Shown here piece by piece: positions 62,617 to 64,000 of a stretch of DNA of 64,000 nucleotides. The translations under genes were made by a program, and so were the position numbers. Position 1 is the first letter of the stretch; each line of letters opens with the position of its first letter. This DNA comes from Bacillus sp. OV166 (GTDB lineage: Bacteria; Bacillota; Bacilli; Bacillales; Cytobacillaceae), in NCBI RefSeq assembly GCF_900177675.1, contig NZ_FXWM01000001.1, forward strand, positions 3,853,001 to 3,917,000, written 5' to 3'. The notes under the pieces are model-generated. The model did no database searches, was not told the origin of the DNA, and saw only the letters and a program-made list of their open reading frames with translations.

Positions 62617-62708
62617 TCTTCTTCAACTAACCTGCCCGTTAGCACCATAAGAAAAAAGACCGCCGCAGCGATCCCATCTTTAGCTCTTGCACCCGTTAGC
62701 TTAAAAAG
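62617..62708. repeat. Cassette repeat copy 34 (best-preserved)
   Basis: TTCTTCAACTAACCTGCCCG box, TTAGCACCATAAG, GACCGCCGCAGCGATCCC hairpin, TAGCTCTTGCACCCGTTAG. The next gene stops within four bases of the last box. Confidence 0.93.
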
Positions 62709-63279
62709 GATTATTGATTTCTTGCAACAATAATTCTAAATCATATTTCAAGTTACTTCTTGTCTCTTTATCAAATTCTCCTTGTACTTCTTGTATAGGG
62801 TATTTTTGTTTATGGATAATATAATGTTTTAGTTTTAAAAAAGTGGTTAAAGGAAAATCGTGTTCATTCCAATCTTCTCTATAGCCCATAATTCCGTGCC
62901 TTTTTATTAGTGCATCTACTTCCTTTAATACAATTCTTAAAAAATCGTCATATGGGCACTCTGTATCCATTAAAATTTCTGAGGTATCTAAGTTGAAATC
63001 ATCTTCATAATATACAGCTTTTATATTTAATCTGTTGTTTTTTCTTAATTCAAAAGTCCACTCTATTTGCTCTGGTTCTCCATCCCATTTACATTCAGTT
63101 TCTTGCCTAATCTCATCTTTAGGAACACAAAAAGAGTTTAAAAGCATTAGTGACCTTAGAAAATCATATAAACAATCTGTTAAATAACTTGCTGTAAATT
63201 CTAATTTCTGTCCATTAACTTCAACAATACAAGTAGCCCATCCAATTCCACTAAGATAATATTTAAACTTCACTTCCAT
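62701..63279 (-). CDS. Hypothetical protein
   Basis: 192 residues, acidic, soluble. Beta-rich first half (MEVKFKYYLSGIGWATCIVE; VNGQKLEFTAS) and helical second half ending DLELLLQEINNPF. AGGTGAG just before ATG 63279. Not recognised. Confidence 0.65.
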   Translation of the reverse strand: MEVKFKYYLSGIGWATCIVEVNGQKLEFTASYLTDCLYDFLRSLMLLNSFCVPKDEIRQETECKWDGEPEQIEWTFELRKNNRLNIKAVYYEDDFNLDTSEILMDTECPYDDFLRIVLKEVDALIKRHGIMGYREDWNEHDFPLTTFLKLKHYIIHKQKYPIQEVQGEFDKETRSNLKYDLELLLQEINNPF

Positions 63280-63325
63280 CTCACCTACTTCGATAGTTAT
63301 CACTACATTTATGTAATCACTATTC

Positions 63326-63418
63326 CTTGTTCAACTAAACCGCCCCATTACTTAAATAAGAAAAGGCCACCGAGAATGGCAGCTGTTCCTTAACTCAAGC
63401 ACCCGATAGTTCAATAAG
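63326..63418. repeat. Cassette repeat copy 35
   Basis: TTCAACTAAACCGCCCCATTAC, GCCACCGAGAATGGC core, CTCAAGCACCCGATAGTTCAATAAG. Confidence 0.87.
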
Positions 63419-63429
63419 CAGATTGTCTT

Positions 63430-63669
63430 CTATTGCGTATGATCCTTGTAGAGTTCACTCCTATTTTTGTTCATTTTCTGCTCTTCTCTAAATTTATTTA
63501 AACACTTTTTACATAAACAATGTTTTCTTTTACTTTCCGAAGGAACCAATTCAAAGATTTCATTTGGAAATTTTTCTAGGTTACACCAGCAGTTACCGTG
63601 TTCTTCAGCACCTATCATACACCCGTTTTCTTCTTCACATATAGGACAATATTTATTAGCCAATGGCAA
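63430..63669 (-). CDS. Cysteine-rich CWC-family protein
   Basis: 79 residues; KYCPICEEENGCMIG, NCWCN and HCLCKKCL give eight to nine cysteines in the spacing of the CWC family, probably binding zinc. TTG start after AAGGAG. The last 20 residues are a charged tail beyond the usual end. Function unknown. Confidence 0.78.
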   Translation of the reverse strand: MPLANKYCPICEEENGCMIGAEEHGNCWCNLEKFPNEIFELVPSESKRKHCLCKKCLNKFREEQKMNKNRSELYKDHTQ

Positions 63670-63735
63670 CCACTCCTTAATCCTTCATAATTTCAGTCAA
63701 ATAAAAAATAAAAACATTTATATTTTCACCACTGT

Positions 63736-63790
63736 TCTTCCACTAACCTGCTACCTTTAGTGCAATAAGAAAAAGGGATAGCCCGCACCT
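63736..63790. repeat. Cassette repeat copy 36
   Basis: CCACTAACCTGCTACCTTTAGTGCAATAAG and GGGATAGCCCGCACC; right GTTAG lost, GCACC kept. Overlaps the stop of the next gene. Confidence 0.78.
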
Positions 63791-63992
63791 AATATTTCGA
63801 ATGCTGTATAGCTTCATTTGCCTTGTTTATTGTGTCTCTGAGTACAAATATTTGATATGAGGCTGAAAATCCTTCTCCTCCTCCATATCCACCGCCAAAG
63901 CTAATAGTTTTTGTTTTATATTTAATCCCTTTATTATCAAGTCTTCCAAGCATTGTAAAATGCTTAGTAGCGTCCTGGGTTGAATAAACCAT
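63789..63992 (-). CDS. Small hypothetical protein at window edge
   Basis: 67 residues if the ATG at 63992 is used; the frame stays open to the window edge, so it may be longer. ISFGGGYGGGEGFSASYQIF is a glycine-rich stretch preceding a strand-helix end. Not recognised. Confidence 0.5.
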   Translation of the reverse strand: MVYSTQDATKHFTMLGRLDNKGIKYKTKTISFGGGYGGGEGFSASYQIFVLRDTINKANEAIQHSKY

Positions 63993-64000
63993 TTCCCATT

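Larger units (their letters stand above)
41093..64000. other. Integron-like cassette array (about 37 small genes separated by about 36 repeats)
   Basis: A CTAAC/GTTAG repeat with fixed orientation occurs between almost every pair of genes. Genes are short (47-348 codons), nearly all on the minus strand, and their stops lie in or a few bases from a repeat. In gene sense each unit is ORF, CTAAC-GGGTGC, variable hairpin, GCAG-GTTAG: the order R'', L'', variable stem, L', R' of integron attC sites. No recombinase gene is in the window. The array continues past the right edge. Naming it an integron is inference from architecture; a repeat-flanked accessory or immunity gene island of another origin remains possible. 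Confidence 0.6.

Noticed and set aside
41093..63790. CRISPR array
   Set aside because: Repeats are 35-100 bases, imperfect, and separated by genes of 150-1600 bases rather than short uniform spacers; no cas genes.
41093..64000. Integron integrase or other site-specific recombinase within the array
   Set aside because: No translated frame shows the R ... HxxR ... Y pattern or a serine-recombinase catalytic motif; reported as absent from the window.

Overview
The window is low-GC chromosomal DNA of a spore-forming Bacillaceae (Bacillus/Neobacillus-like; genus not resolvable by eye). Evidence: an alpha/beta-type small acid-soluble spore protein gene at 3.2 kb, strong AGGAGG ribosome sites with frequent TTG/GTG starts, U-rich intrinsic terminators, a sigma-54 enhancer-binding activator next to a consensus -24/-12 promoter, and DinR/LexA boxes of the Gram-positive CGAAC-N4-GTTC type.

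Region 1 (1-30.2 kb) is ordinary metabolic chromosome. It holds a truncated alpha/beta hydrolase divergent from a LuxR-type regulator, an FAD amino-acid-oxidase-like enzyme with a tiny zinc-ribbon protein, an SASP, SDR and DUF2062 proteins, an acetolactate-synthase-like TPP enzyme, a small membrane protein whose start codon can be hidden in an mRNA hairpin, a tartrate/D-malate dehydrogenase, a FUSC transporter, malate synthase G and a DUF2161 protein. A catabolic cluster at 18-25 kb (aminotransferase, SsuABC/NrtABC-like ABC transporter, iron-type alcohol dehydrogenase) sits under a sigma-54 activator. A Dph6-like enzyme, catalase, SRPBCC and CDGSH proteins and purU follow.

Region 2 (30.3-41 kb) is a junction and mobile zone. 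It starts with a tRNA-like sequence (30308-30396) and a broken PfkB sugar-kinase gene cut at 31198 by a TGTGG terminus. Behind this terminus is a Tn7-like module transcribed leftward: a fused tnsA-tnsB, tnsC and tniQ, with a divergent XRE/HNH-like gene. A remnant of another tnsB and a second tniQ split by an A10 run show that more than one Tn7-like element has been here. No CRISPR or Cas component is visible. The matching right end was not found; it may be beyond the window or lost.

Region 3 (41.1-64 kb, running off the window) is the most unusual part. About 36 copies of a 35-100 bp imperfect repeat separate about 37 small genes and gene remnants. All but two of these are on the minus strand and nearly all end within about 50 bases of a repeat. 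Each repeat has outer CTAAC / GTTAG boxes, inner TGC / GCA boxes, an unpaired spacer and a variable central hairpin that also reads as a terminator. Read in the sense of the genes this is the layout of an integron gene-cassette array (ORF followed by R''-L''-variable stem-L'-R'). The cargo also fits: NUDIX, GNAT, SUKH/SMI1-KNR4, DUF4375, DUF4275, DUF4259-like, HEAT-repeat, YolD-like, ECF sigma/anti-sigma, and many small membrane proteins. No tyrosine recombinase is in the window; if the array has one, the gene polarity predicts it to the right of 64 kb. Several cassettes are broken by frameshifts or stops, and three LexA boxes lie upstream of cassette genes.
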